This document shows positions 22,784 to 29,185 of a DNA stretch of 33,004 nt, piece by piece. The DNA comes from a virus. The DNA is taken from the IMG/VR virus record IMGVR_UViG_3300034022_000795, positions 1 through 33,004 of that record. One strand, given 5' to 3'. Made by a program: the position numbers and the translations under genes. The notes beneath the pieces were generated by a model. The model was not told the origin of the DNA. It saw only the letters and a list, made by a program, of their open reading frames with translations, and searched no databases. Every line of letters starts with the position of its first letter. Within the stretch, counting starts at the first letter, position 1.

Positions 22784-22805
22784 GCCGGTCAAGTCCGTGA
22801 CCGGC
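22784..22805 (-). promoter_or_regulatory. intercistronic hairpin with GGA in its loop
   Basis: GCCGGTCA pairs perfectly with TGACCGGC, leaving loop CGGACT, so the RNA shows A-C-GGA exactly as CsrA proteins prefer (ANGGA in a hairpin loop). It follows the SSB-like gene and precedes the 22,742 gene. T-rich sequence after it is interrupted (TTAGGACTTTGTTT), so weak termination is also possible. Confidence 0.5.
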
Positions 22806-22828
22806 CCAGGCGTCCATCCGTAGATGGG

Positions 22829-23539
22829 TCAGAATGGGATGCTGTCAACGTCGTCTCTCGAAACGCTGGTAGCTGGGTAGTGATGCGACCCGCTAACGGC
22901 ACGCATCATCATTGAGTCAGCGTCAGATTGGGTGTAGGCCGGTGCCGTTTGGTGTTGCGCGTAGGCTGGCTGGATCACTTTGGCCTTGAGATATTCAGGC
23001 ACGGCGTATTCGCCAACGGGTGGCTCGAAATCGCCATTACCAAACTTTTCGGCGTCAGCCACTTTAGTGAGCCCGTTGAGCCACAACTTGACGCCCTTGA
23101 AACCGTTTTGGTCGTAAGCCATCGCCTGGACATGGATCGCACCGATCATGCCGCCGTAAATCTCTGTCTGACTTTGGATCGGCTTGTTATTACGGTCCAT
23201 GATCCGTGGTGCCCGTTTATCGGAGCAGGATGCATTCAGGACCACATTACCGAAGGCCGGGTCGCCTTGCACCTTGGTTTCAAGGTCGCGATTTTTAATC
23301 GGCCAGTGCTCCTTAAAGCCTGCTGGGTTGCCGCCCCAGCGTGCCCCGAAAAACTCTCTGGCAACCGATACACAGTCGTCGTAAATTACTTGTACGATTG
23401 GGTCTTGCCGATCAAGGATCAGCGAGGCCGAGTAACGGGGTTTGCCCTTGCCGTCCTGGGACTCGCGGGGTGTCCAGATGAACGGGTAACTGATACGACC
23501 AACGGGCGAACGGTTTGGACCGAATACGAGATCTGACAT
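22829..23539 (-). CDS. DUF2815-like single-stranded-DNA-binding protein
   Basis: This 236-residue protein opens 'VGRISYPFIWTPRESQDGKG' and 'KPRYSASLILDRQDP', continues with 'SDKRAPRIMDRNNKPI' and 'EIYGGMIGAIHVQAMAYDQN', then 'FKGVKLWLNGLTKVADAEKF' and 'GNGDFEPPVGEYAVPEYL'. I recognise this as the DUF2815 family of phage SSB-like proteins. The last residues, DDVDSIPF, mimic the acidic tail of bacterial SSB that recruits replication proteins. It would coat DNA unwound by the primase-helicase. A 12-bp hairpin precedes it. Confidence 0.8.
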   Translation of the reverse strand: MSDLVFGPNRSPVGRISYPFIWTPRESQDGKGKPRYSASLILDRQDPIVQVIYDDCVSVAREFFGARWGGNPAGFKEHWPIKNRDLETKVQGDPAFGNVVLNASCSDKRAPRIMDRNNKPIQSQTEIYGGMIGAIHVQAMAYDQNGFKGVKLWLNGLTKVADAEKFGNGDFEPPVGEYAVPEYLKAKVIQPAYAQHQTAPAYTQSDADSMMMRAVSGSHHYPATSVSRDDVDSIPF

Positions 23540-23596
23540 GGATATCTTCTTTGCTGTCTATGTGTTTGGATCTGTTTGAAATGCGCTAGTAAACAC

Positions 23597-23629
23597 GCCA
23601 CGGCCAGCAAGCGAACGGCTGGCCGTGGC
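23597..23629 (-). promoter_or_regulatory. strong 12-bp intercistronic hairpin before the SSB-like gene
   Basis: GCCACGGCCAGC pairs perfectly with GCTGGCCGTGGC around a nine-base loop. It lies in the 98-base gap between the SSB-like gene and the gene before it. It has a GC-rich stem but no immediate T-run, so partial termination or protection of the downstream transcript is possible. Confidence 0.55.
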
Positions 23630-23637
23630 TCGCGGTG

Positions 23638-23946
23638 CTACACCAATGACGGTGTCTGGTTAGCGATCGCCTTTTTAGCCAGGGCGATCGCTTGAACGAC
23701 AAGGTGACTGCGGACAGGATGTAACCCGTCCTCTTCCAGCCAACTCAATTCCGATTCGACCCAGTCAAGTTTTTGACCAGAATCAGCGAGCGTGACAAAC
23801 TTCAGAAGCCAGCGAGCGTTTTCGCCTTTTTCCTTGGCCTGCTCAACTCGCTTGGCCATGACTTCTCTGACGAGTCTTTCGTGTTCGTAGGACCGGACAG
23901 CGATGTCACGCAGTTCGGATTTCAAGCAGTCAATTTCAATGCTCAC
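23638..23946 (-). CDS. uncharacterised helical protein
   Basis: This 102-residue protein (MSIEIDCLKSELRDIAVRSY) is highly charged and helical (EHERLVREVMAKRVEQAKEK), with a later 'WVESELSWLEEDGLHPVRSH'. It overlaps the previous gene by four bases (23,943-23,946). It belongs to the first three genes of the 24-kb operon, all small and coiled-coil-like. There is no recognised family. Confidence 0.5.
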   Translation of the reverse strand: MSIEIDCLKSELRDIAVRSYEHERLVREVMAKRVEQAKEKGENARWLLKFVTLADSGQKLDWVESELSWLEEDGLHPVRSHLVVQAIALAKKAIANQTPSLV

Positions 23947-24161
23947 TTGGCACCTCCTAGCATGTCTTCTGCGGATTCCACTTCAGATCGCAACACGCCA
24001 ATATCACAGGCAGTCATTGCCTCGCCATCGGCTAGCGAGAGCGGGATGTGTGCCGCCCAAGTCAGCGTGGTGAGCTGGTTCTTCAGGCGGATGATTTCTT
24101 CTGCCTGGCGAATAACTAGACGGTTCGTTCGGTCCACGTCTTGCATGTCAATGGTGTTCAT
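23943..24161 (-). CDS. small helical protein, unknown
   Basis: This 72-residue protein (MNTIDMQDVDRTNRLVIRQA) is mainly a coiled-coil helix (EEIIRLKNQLTTLTWAAHIP) with an acidic end. Both ends form four-base overlaps with neighbours, which supports a real coupled gene. The function is unknown. Confidence 0.5.
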   Translation of the reverse strand: MNTIDMQDVDRTNRLVIRQAEEIIRLKNQLTTLTWAAHIPLSLADGEAMTACDIGVLRSEVESAEDMLGGAK

Positions 24162-24469
24162 CGTGTCACCTCCGTCAACCGACTGCGCAGCCGAGCGATG
24201 GTCACGGCGGCGTGCGACAGATTGGCCGTGTGATCGTCGTCCAATAAGGCCGATTCGATGGTGTTGAGTAACCGTTGTTCGCTCTGGAAAGCGGTGTCCA
24301 GGAGCCGAGCGGTTTGCTCTTCCTCACGCTGCCGGGACGATTCAAAACGTTGTTGCAGTTCGTTGGCCATTCGCTCCCTCTCGATCCATTGGTCATCGTA
24401 ATCACGCAGGCCAGCCGTCAGGCGGGCTTGGTGGTCTGCGGACAAGTCTTGATCTAACGTGGTGTTCAT
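24158..24469 (-). CDS. first gene of the left operon, coiled-coil protein
   Basis: This 103-residue protein (MNTTLDQDLSADHQARLTAG) is almost all predicted coiled coil (RERMANELQQRFESSRQREE). It begins about 80 bases after the promoter at 24,547-24,575. Being promoter-proximal suggests an early regulator or assembly partner, but no motif shows this. Confidence 0.5.
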   Translation of the reverse strand: MNTTLDQDLSADHQARLTAGLRDYDDQWIERERMANELQQRFESSRQREEEQTARLLDTAFQSEQRLLNTIESALLDDDHTANLSHAAVTIARLRSRLTEVTR

Positions 24470-24546
24470 TGTGTGTGCTCCGCGAAGAGTGTTACTTACT
24501 GGGCTGTTTTACTTACTGGCTTCAGGCTTCTTCCCCTGATGTAATC

Positions 24547-24575
24547 AATATATCAATCTATCTATCTATAGTCAA
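24547..24575 (-). promoter_or_regulatory. promoter of the 24-kb left operon
   Basis: On the minus strand TTGACT, exactly 17 bases, then TATATT: a near-consensus sigma-70 promoter. Its spacer is ATAGATAGATAGATTGA, a run of GATA repeats that could be a binding site. It sits between the iteron region and the first gene of the left operon, so replication and transcription may influence each other. Confidence 0.7.
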
Positions 24576-24631
24576 TGTCTATTCCAAGATTTCTTGAAAT
24601 ATTTTTTGATAGCTACATGCGATACCATACA

Positions 24632-24952
24632 AGGTAGGGGTGCAAGGTAGGGGTTCGATCCGTCCGATTATCGTGTAACTTCCTATGTGGTAAAGGAATT
24701 AAAAAACAAGGTAGGGGTAGGTAGGGGTATGGAAAAAGTTCACTCACGGATGTGTGTGCGTGTGTGCGTATGCCTGTGCATGCGCACGTGTAGATGACTA
24801 TACACCCCTACCTTTTTACAATACCCCTAGTAAATAAGTATAAAACCCCTACCTTTACCCCCTACCTACACCCCTACCATGACCCCTACCTGAAGTGTGA
24901 AGTTAACCGCTAACTGTTTTTACAGGTGTCGTATTAATTAATTAATTAACGG
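24632..24952. repeat. iteron-rich candidate replication origin
   Basis: Four copies of AGGTAGGGGT face one way (24,632; 24,645; 24,709; 24,719). The reverse form ACCCCTACCT/A occurs at 24,804, 24,845, 24,870 and 24,882, with a five-C variant at 24,857 and a degenerate copy at 24,823. Copies within arrays are 10-13 bases apart, about one helical turn. Between the arrays is an alternating purine-pyrimidine tract (24,750-24,773 and 24,775-24,792) prone to Z-DNA. An AT-rich TTAATTAATTAATTAAC follows near 24,935-24,950. No gene is present in 24,470-25,021. It lies just beyond the primase-helicase gene, the usual place of a phage origin. Confidence 0.65.
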
Positions 24953-24967
24953 GGCTATTTGTAAACG

Positions 24968-24994
24968 AAAAAACACGGGTTTCACCGTGTTTTG
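24968..24994 (-). terminator. intrinsic terminator of the primase-helicase operon
   Basis: On the minus strand AAACACGG pairs with CCGTGTTT and the stem is followed by a T-run. It stands 28 bases past the primase stop. It separates the replication operon from the iteron region and the left operon. Confidence 0.75.
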
Positions 24995-25021
24995 ATGGCC
25001 CGATCAACGGTTTTGGTGGAC

Positions 25022-27388
25022 TCAAAAAGGCGACCCGGCAGGGATCACGATCCCATCGGCCTCGTACTGGTGATCAGATTCGTCTTTGATCCGCAGGCCA
25101 ATGTACCAAGTCACGTTCTGAAGCCTTCGTGATGCCGCCTTAAGTTGCTCAACACGCTTTGTGAATAGCGGTATCGCCTTGTTCGACGCCAGCACCACCG
25201 CACCATTCGCCACGGCCCACTTCTTATAAAGCTCATAGACCTGACTGGCTCGGATCCGGTCGGCGTCAGCATAGCCCGGCTTCGGCTGTGTGGTCAGGTT
25301 CTCTGAAAAGAACTCCCCAAGCCAGTCACTCGATTCCTGAACGTCCTTCCCGGCGGCCTTGATCTTATCAGGAATGGCCAGCCCGAGCGATTGGTGCTGC
25401 CTGTAGCCCTCTAGTAACCAGTTCAGGATGCCGCTTGATTCCTCTTGATGCAATACTTTCTCGTACTCAGGCTGTCGTTGCTCCTCTGGAATGGTGACGG
25501 TCCACGGCACAAACGCCAGCCTACGCCAGATGCCTGAATCCTGCCCGACGATTGACGGCATGTGGTTGGCAGCGATCGCGAATTTGTGCGTCGGGTTGAA
25601 CGACCAAAAGTTTTCGTTCATTCGCCGGGCTGTGATGGAACCATCGCCCAGGATCATTTTGATTTTGGATTCGTCCAGGGCGTCAGAAATATCAGTCTCG
25701 GATGCCAGGGCGAAACGGGCACCGTAGAGAGTGACCAGTTCCGCCGGGTGTCTGTCACCTTTGGTTTTGGCGATAAAGCCCCTTGGCATTTTAGCGAAGT
25801 AAGTGCCCATCATCAGGCCAACGGATTCGAGGATGGTCGATTTACCGTTCGCACCGTCACCATAATTGACCACCGATTCGGCCAACGTGCGACCACACAA
25901 AACAGTACCGAGCCAGCGTTGCAAAAATAGCCGAATCTCAGGATCCGGTTGAACCTGTTCCAGTGTCGCGATGAATTTCGGACAGATTGCAGATGGGACG
26001 AATTCCACATCGGCCTGTTTGGTGGACATGAACGCGGGGTCGTGCTCGAGCAGCTGCCCGCCGACGAGGTCCAAAACACCGTTCTTCAGGTTCAGATAAT
26101 CGACCTGGGCGTCAAACTGATCAGGATAAGCCATGACCCGTTTATCGGACATCGCCATAGAAGCGGCTGATTTGATCTTGGCCATCGAGCCAAGATAAGA
26201 GTCATCGCCTGTGGCGAATTCCTTGAACAGTTCATGATGCAGGCATTGGGACTGAACCCACACACCCTTTTCTCCGTCCCACGATGCCCATATTTTCCAT
26301 GATTCGATATAGCGGAATCTTTCGCCAAACGCAGCGATAACCATTTCGGCGAATTTCAAGTCAGTATAGGCTTCCTCTGGTAAAGCTGAATCGGAGAAGG
26401 CGGCAACCACCTTTGTTTTCCCCTTCTTTTTTGTCTTAACCGCAACGGTCTCGGATTCTCTAACTGGCGTTAAGACTGGAGGATTTCTTGGATTCTCTGT
26501 ACCCCACCTCCACCCATTCCTGATCGCTTGCGAATACTCTATCTCACTCAATCCTATCTGCGCCGATACCACACCTAGCATGGCGAGATCCGGGTTTGGA
26601 TCTAGGTTTTGGGATTTCATCAGGCTTGCGATATGCCATGCCGCGTTATACACAGCATCATTCCGCCCGCCTTCCTGTGTTACGCTTACTTCTGAAAGGA
26701 TGCTTTCAACGGCTTTCCGGTTGTATGGGTGATCACCTGTAAAACTGGCTGAAATTATCCGATGGTTTTCGACTGCACTTTCAATGGCATTAAAATTGAC
26801 CTTCCGTTCAAAGTCCCTGACAAGCCGTTCAATGACGCTGTCCGGTGCCTTGGATATCCTGATGTTTCCATCGCCAGGCAGTAACCATGACCTAGACACG
26901 CCTGCGGTTTTATGCCAGGTGGGAGGGATCACGGTTTGAGCTGACTTGCCACAACCAAGACGGATTTCGATTTGTTCAGTCACGCCCTTCCCGATCGGCC
27001 AGTGTTTAACGGCAGCGTCAATCTTCTGGAGTCGATCATCCCATTGGTATAACCAGTGGTTCCCACGGGACGCTCGAAAGCCAAGCGTGTAGTCTGGTGA
27101 TGCCCCAAACAGATCCGCCATTGCGTCAATTGCTTGATCGGAATCAAGGTCGACATCGAAGATTGGATAATCAGGCCCCGGCCCAAGGATTAAACCGATC
27201 CCGTTTGCCACCCTACTCGCAAACGCAGATTTAATCTCGGAGGCGGTCCACTGTCGCTTCCAGTCTTCGCCTAACGGCTTCTTGCCGTCATCGGCCCTGA
27301 TGGGGACTGGCCACATGCCGCAATCAATAGCGGCGAGTGCCGCATCTAACGGTGTTTTAGTGAATACCAGATCTTCCAATTTCGACAT
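25022..27388 (-). CDS. phage primase-helicase (prim-pol + D5/P4-type SF3 helicase)
   Basis: This 788-residue protein has an N-terminal prim-pol domain (GIGLILGPGPDYPIFDVDLD, acidic pair at 78-80; GNHWLYQW near 110) and a middle linker with an RFRYIESWKIWASWDGEKGV block typical of D5_N. The C-terminal superfamily 3 helicase has GDGANGKST at 510-518 (Walker A), 'LVTLYGARFALASETDISDA' (Walker B region), and 'MNENFWSFNPTHKFAIAANH' (motif C with terminal Asn). This is the combination found in P4-type phage and plasmid replication proteins, which prime and unwind DNA at their own origin. The C-terminal part (YELYKKWAVANGAVVLASNK) is a winged-helix-like D5 tail. It is the largest gene here and ends at the terminator beside the iterons. 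Confidence 0.9.
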   Translation of the reverse strand: MSKLEDLVFTKTPLDAALAAIDCGMWPVPIRADDGKKPLGEDWKRQWTASEIKSAFASRVANGIGLILGPGPDYPIFDVDLDSDQAIDAMADLFGASPDYTLGFRASRGNHWLYQWDDRLQKIDAAVKHWPIGKGVTEQIEIRLGCGKSAQTVIPPTWHKTAGVSRSWLLPGDGNIRISKAPDSVIERLVRDFERKVNFNAIESAVENHRIISASFTGDHPYNRKAVESILSEVSVTQEGGRNDAVYNAAWHIASLMKSQNLDPNPDLAMLGVVSAQIGLSEIEYSQAIRNGWRWGTENPRNPPVLTPVRESETVAVKTKKKGKTKVVAAFSDSALPEEAYTDLKFAEMVIAAFGERFRYIESWKIWASWDGEKGVWVQSQCLHHELFKEFATGDDSYLGSMAKIKSAASMAMSDKRVMAYPDQFDAQVDYLNLKNGVLDLVGGQLLEHDPAFMSTKQADVEFVPSAICPKFIATLEQVQPDPEIRLFLQRWLGTVLCGRTLAESVVNYGDGANGKSTILESVGLMMGTYFAKMPRGFIAKTKGDRHPAELVTLYGARFALASETDISDALDESKIKMILGDGSITARRMNENFWSFNPTHKFAIAANHMPSIVGQDSGIWRRLAFVPWTVTIPEEQRQPEYEKVLHQEESSGILNWLLEGYRQHQSLGLAIPDKIKAAGKDVQESSDWLGEFFSENLTTQPKPGYADADRIRASQVYELYKKWAVANGAVVLASNKAIPLFTKRVEQLKAASRRLQNVTWYIGLRIKDESDHQYEADGIVIPAGSPF

Positions 27389-27389
27389 T

Positions 27390-28196
27390 TCATCCTCCGA
27401 TCTGCCGAACCTTCGGACTCTGATTAGATGATTGAGAAATGAAATCTGAAATCTTCGTCAACCCCTTAGATGTCACCCTTAATTGAGCTGGTATGACATA
27501 TCCTTCTGGTGTTTGTTCGTGCAGATGATAATCCACAAATCCCATTTCTTTTGCACGCGTGGTGGCGCGTAAACGCGTGTCGCCACGCAGAGTATAAGCC
27601 CAATTTAATTCCTTTGTAATTATGAGTTTCAAGTAAGCGTGTTTGATCCCGAGTTTTTTAGCCACATCAGATACAAGGAATTGTCCGTCCAAATCAGCGA
27701 TCCGATCGAACGAGTCGGCTTTCGGCGAAAGGCACGCAATAATCAAGTCTTTGCTTGCAATTTCCCCTGCCTGCCTATCAACTTCTTCCATAGCACGATT
27801 AGCGAGGGCAAGACTTCTCCTCACATCCGAGAAGTCTGTCAGGTCGTAACTGAGTGGTTTTGGCTGAATTGGCTTGCAGTGTTCTTTGATTAAGGCGGCC
27901 GCGTCAGATTCCCGTGATCCCGGCTCCACGGGTGCCATTTCGAGCCAGTGACCAATAACATCAAAGTCAACCCACATCTCGTAGGGAGCAGTGACTTCGC
28001 TAAACTTTCCAGATGCGAATGAAGATTGTCGAATCTTATCCCTTTCCGTCACAAAGCTGAGTCCGCATATCGTACAGATGTCTCGGATATTGGCGTACCT
28101 TCGCCCCTGAATTGCGCCTTCACGCATGGGCTTATCGTTGTTAATTCTCGTCGAACTAACTTCGGTTACTTCTCGTCTGGCGATTTCGCTTCCCAT
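27390..28196 (-). CDS. KilAC-domain antirepressor-like protein
   Basis: This 268-residue protein ends in a KilA-C domain: 'KADSFDRIADLDGQFLVSDV', AKKLGIKHAYLKLIITKELN, 'WAYTLRGDTRLRATTRAKEM', GFVDYHLHEQTPEGYVIPAQ, 'LRVTSKGLTKISDF'. This is the classic phage antirepressor C-terminus. The N-terminal half (YANIRDICTICGLSFVTERD) resembles the AntA/Bro-like DNA-binding or antirepressor N-domain, but is less clear. It has a GAGGAG ribosome site and one base of spacing to the primase-helicase gene. It probably controls the lysogenic decision. Confidence 0.75.
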   Translation of the reverse strand: MGSEIARREVTEVSSTRINNDKPMREGAIQGRRYANIRDICTICGLSFVTERDKIRQSSFASGKFSEVTAPYEMWVDFDVIGHWLEMAPVEPGSRESDAAALIKEHCKPIQPKPLSYDLTDFSDVRRSLALANRAMEEVDRQAGEIASKDLIIACLSPKADSFDRIADLDGQFLVSDVAKKLGIKHAYLKLIITKELNWAYTLRGDTRLRATTRAKEMGFVDYHLHEQTPEGYVIPAQLRVTSKGLTKISDFISQSSNQSPKVRQIGG

Positions 28197-28336
28197 TTCT
28201 TCTTCTCCTCATTCTCTAACCACTGAATTGCTTCCCGTTCCTCCGCGTCGTGCAGGTCAACGTAACCCGCTTCAGGCTCTTCCAGGACACCTTGAACAAC
28301 CCCGATTGGTTGTTCCCAGACTAACCCCCGTTTCAA
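28166..28336 (-). CDS. small acidic-basic protein of 56 residues with TTG start
   Basis: The frame from TTG at 28,336 reads LKRGLVWEQPIGVVQGVLEE and ends WLENEEKKKWEAKSPDEK with TAA at 28,166-28,168. The TTG overlaps the TGA of the RHH gene (TTGA), the same coupled style as elsewhere, with a GGGG site upstream. It overlaps the antirepressor start by about 30 bases. The content is charged and plausible as a small regulator or partner. There is no family. Confidence 0.55.
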   Translation of the reverse strand: MKRGLVWEQPIGVVQGVLEEPEAGYVDLHDAEEREAIQWLENEEKKKWEAKSPDEK

Positions 28337-28521
28337 CTCGCAGCCCCTACCACAACACGGTTCGCCGCAATCTCGGTTTCCTCATTACTTTTCACCATCT
28401 CGTTTTTGACCAGCTCGTTTAGGATGCCTGACATGCTCGTTCGACTTGTGTGGGAGTGATCCCGTATCCACTCATAAACCGACTTGTCCACATTAATCAT
28501 CATCCGATGCTTTGTTACCAC
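28333..28521 (-). CDS. small ribbon-helix-helix-like regulator
   Basis: This 62-residue protein starts at GTG 28,521 after GGGG (MVTKHRMMINVDKSVYEWIR). A short strand (HRMMINVD) followed by two helices (KSVYEWIRDHSHTSRTSMSG and ILNELVKNEMVKSN) fits an RHH DNA-binding domain. As first gene of the replication operon, divergent from the rightward gene and beside operator-like palindromes, it is a good candidate regulator. The RHH call rests on pattern. Confidence 0.6.
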   Translation of the reverse strand: MVTKHRMMINVDKSVYEWIRDHSHTSRTSMSGILNELVKNEMVKSNEETEIAANRVVVGAAS

Positions 28522-28561
28522 TTTTGTCCCCTTTGTAGTCTAGTAACCAACCAACGAAAGT

Positions 28562-28590
28562 AATATAGCAATATATCTTTCTGTAATCAA
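28562..28590 (-). promoter_or_regulatory. leftward promoter of the replication operon
   Basis: On the minus strand TTGATT, 17 bases, TATATT. The spacer holds GAAAGATAT, which also occurs in the palindrome at 28,637-28,664 on the rightward side. A repressor could therefore bind both. The start codon of the RHH gene is about 40 bases downstream. Confidence 0.65.
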
Positions 28591-28605
28591 GATAATTTTT
28601 GAGAA

Positions 28606-28634
28606 TTGACTTTTCTTGCGAGATGTCATACTAT
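28606..28634 (+). promoter_or_regulatory. rightward promoter of the 28,680 gene
   Basis: TTGACT, exactly 17 bases, TACTAT. It faces away from the leftward promoter, with only 15 bases between their -35 elements. The palindrome 28,637-28,664 lies immediately after the -10 element, over the expected start of transcription, so binding there would block it. Confidence 0.6.
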
Positions 28635-28636
28635 GG

Positions 28637-28664
28637 ATATGTGGATAGATATCTTTCCACATAT
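28637..28664. promoter_or_regulatory. 28-bp operator-like palindrome
   Basis: ATATGTGGA, T, AGATATCT, T, TCCACATAT: a 28-base inverted repeat with only one unpaired position pair. It covers the probable start of the rightward transcript and ends just before the AGGAG ribosome site. It could be a repressor operator, or fold as RNA and limit translation of the gene that follows. Confidence 0.65.
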
Positions 28665-28679
28665 ATAGGAGCAAGATCA

Positions 28680-28955
28680 GTGATCACGAAAAATAAACCG
28701 ATCGAGGCTAAAACAGCCGAGGTTGGCGTCATGTTCAGAGCACCGCAGGAACTTCGGGGAGCAGTCAGAAAGATTTCGGCATGGGCCGAGATGGCTGATT
28801 TCCGCATCAACGGCAAGGTGCCGCTAGAAAAAGACATCTGGGCTTGGATGGCGGCATCTCTGTATGCCTCCGGCGAATCCAACTGGCCCGAAATGCTAAA
28901 GAACGCATCGGACTCGTTTAAGTCGATTTCGCGAAAAACGTCATCGTCTAACTAA
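28680..28955 (+). CDS. rightward gene of the switch region, unknown (possibly DNA-binding)
   Basis: The start at GTG 28,680 is chosen because AGGAG lies nine bases upstream and the palindrome ends before it. An earlier ATG at 28,599 lies upstream of the promoter. The 91 residues read VITKNKPIEAKTAEVGVMFR, then 'APQELRGAVRKISAWAEMAD' and 'PLEKDIWAWMAASLYAS'. This has a strand followed by helices and could be RHH-like, but no family is certain. It faces the RHH-like gene and the antirepressor operon, the place of a lysogeny regulator in many phages. Confidence 0.55.
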   Translation: MITKNKPIEAKTAEVGVMFRAPQELRGAVRKISAWAEMADFRINGKVPLEKDIWAWMAASLYASGESNWPEMLKNASDSFKSISRKTSSSN

Positions 28956-29040
28956 CCCGTCCTCCCCCTTTAAACTCGCAATCTGTTGGTGACACATGGA
29001 TTACGCTTCGAGAAGATCTGAATCGACGACCTTGCAAAAC

Positions 29041-29081
29041 TCCGGAGCAAAAGGTCCCCCGTTCAAATCGGGGCGGGTGTA
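29041..29081 (+). other. attachment-site-like tRNA 3'-end segment next to the integrase
   Basis: The stretch contains a full T-arm (CCCCG TTCAAAT CGGGG, 29,057-29,073) followed by CGGGTGT-A, like the acceptor 3' strand of a tRNA. A weakly matching 5' arm is seen upstream (ACACATG near 28,990), but no anticodon arm can be built. So this is probably the attP/att copy of a host tRNA end, 105 bases before the integrase ATG. Phage genes lie on both sides. The 28,956-29,185 gap otherwise holds a short inverted repeat, TAAGT-GTTCA-ACTTA (a possible arm site). Confidence 0.5.
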
Positions 29082-29185
29082 TTGCGGTAAGTCTTTAGGA
29101 TTAAGGCTTTTAAGACAAGACGTTAAGTGTTCAACTTATCCGGACTTCTTAGACAACAATGTTGAGTATTTACCACGGCGGCGAC

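Noticed and set aside
24632-24891. CRISPR array
   Set aside because: The 10-bp repeats occur in both orientations with short, irregular gaps and no cas genes, which fits iterons rather than CRISPR.
28990-29081. A complete tRNA gene beside the integrase
   Set aside because: Only the T-arm and acceptor 3' strand fit. No anticodon arm can be built, so an att-type fragment is preferred.
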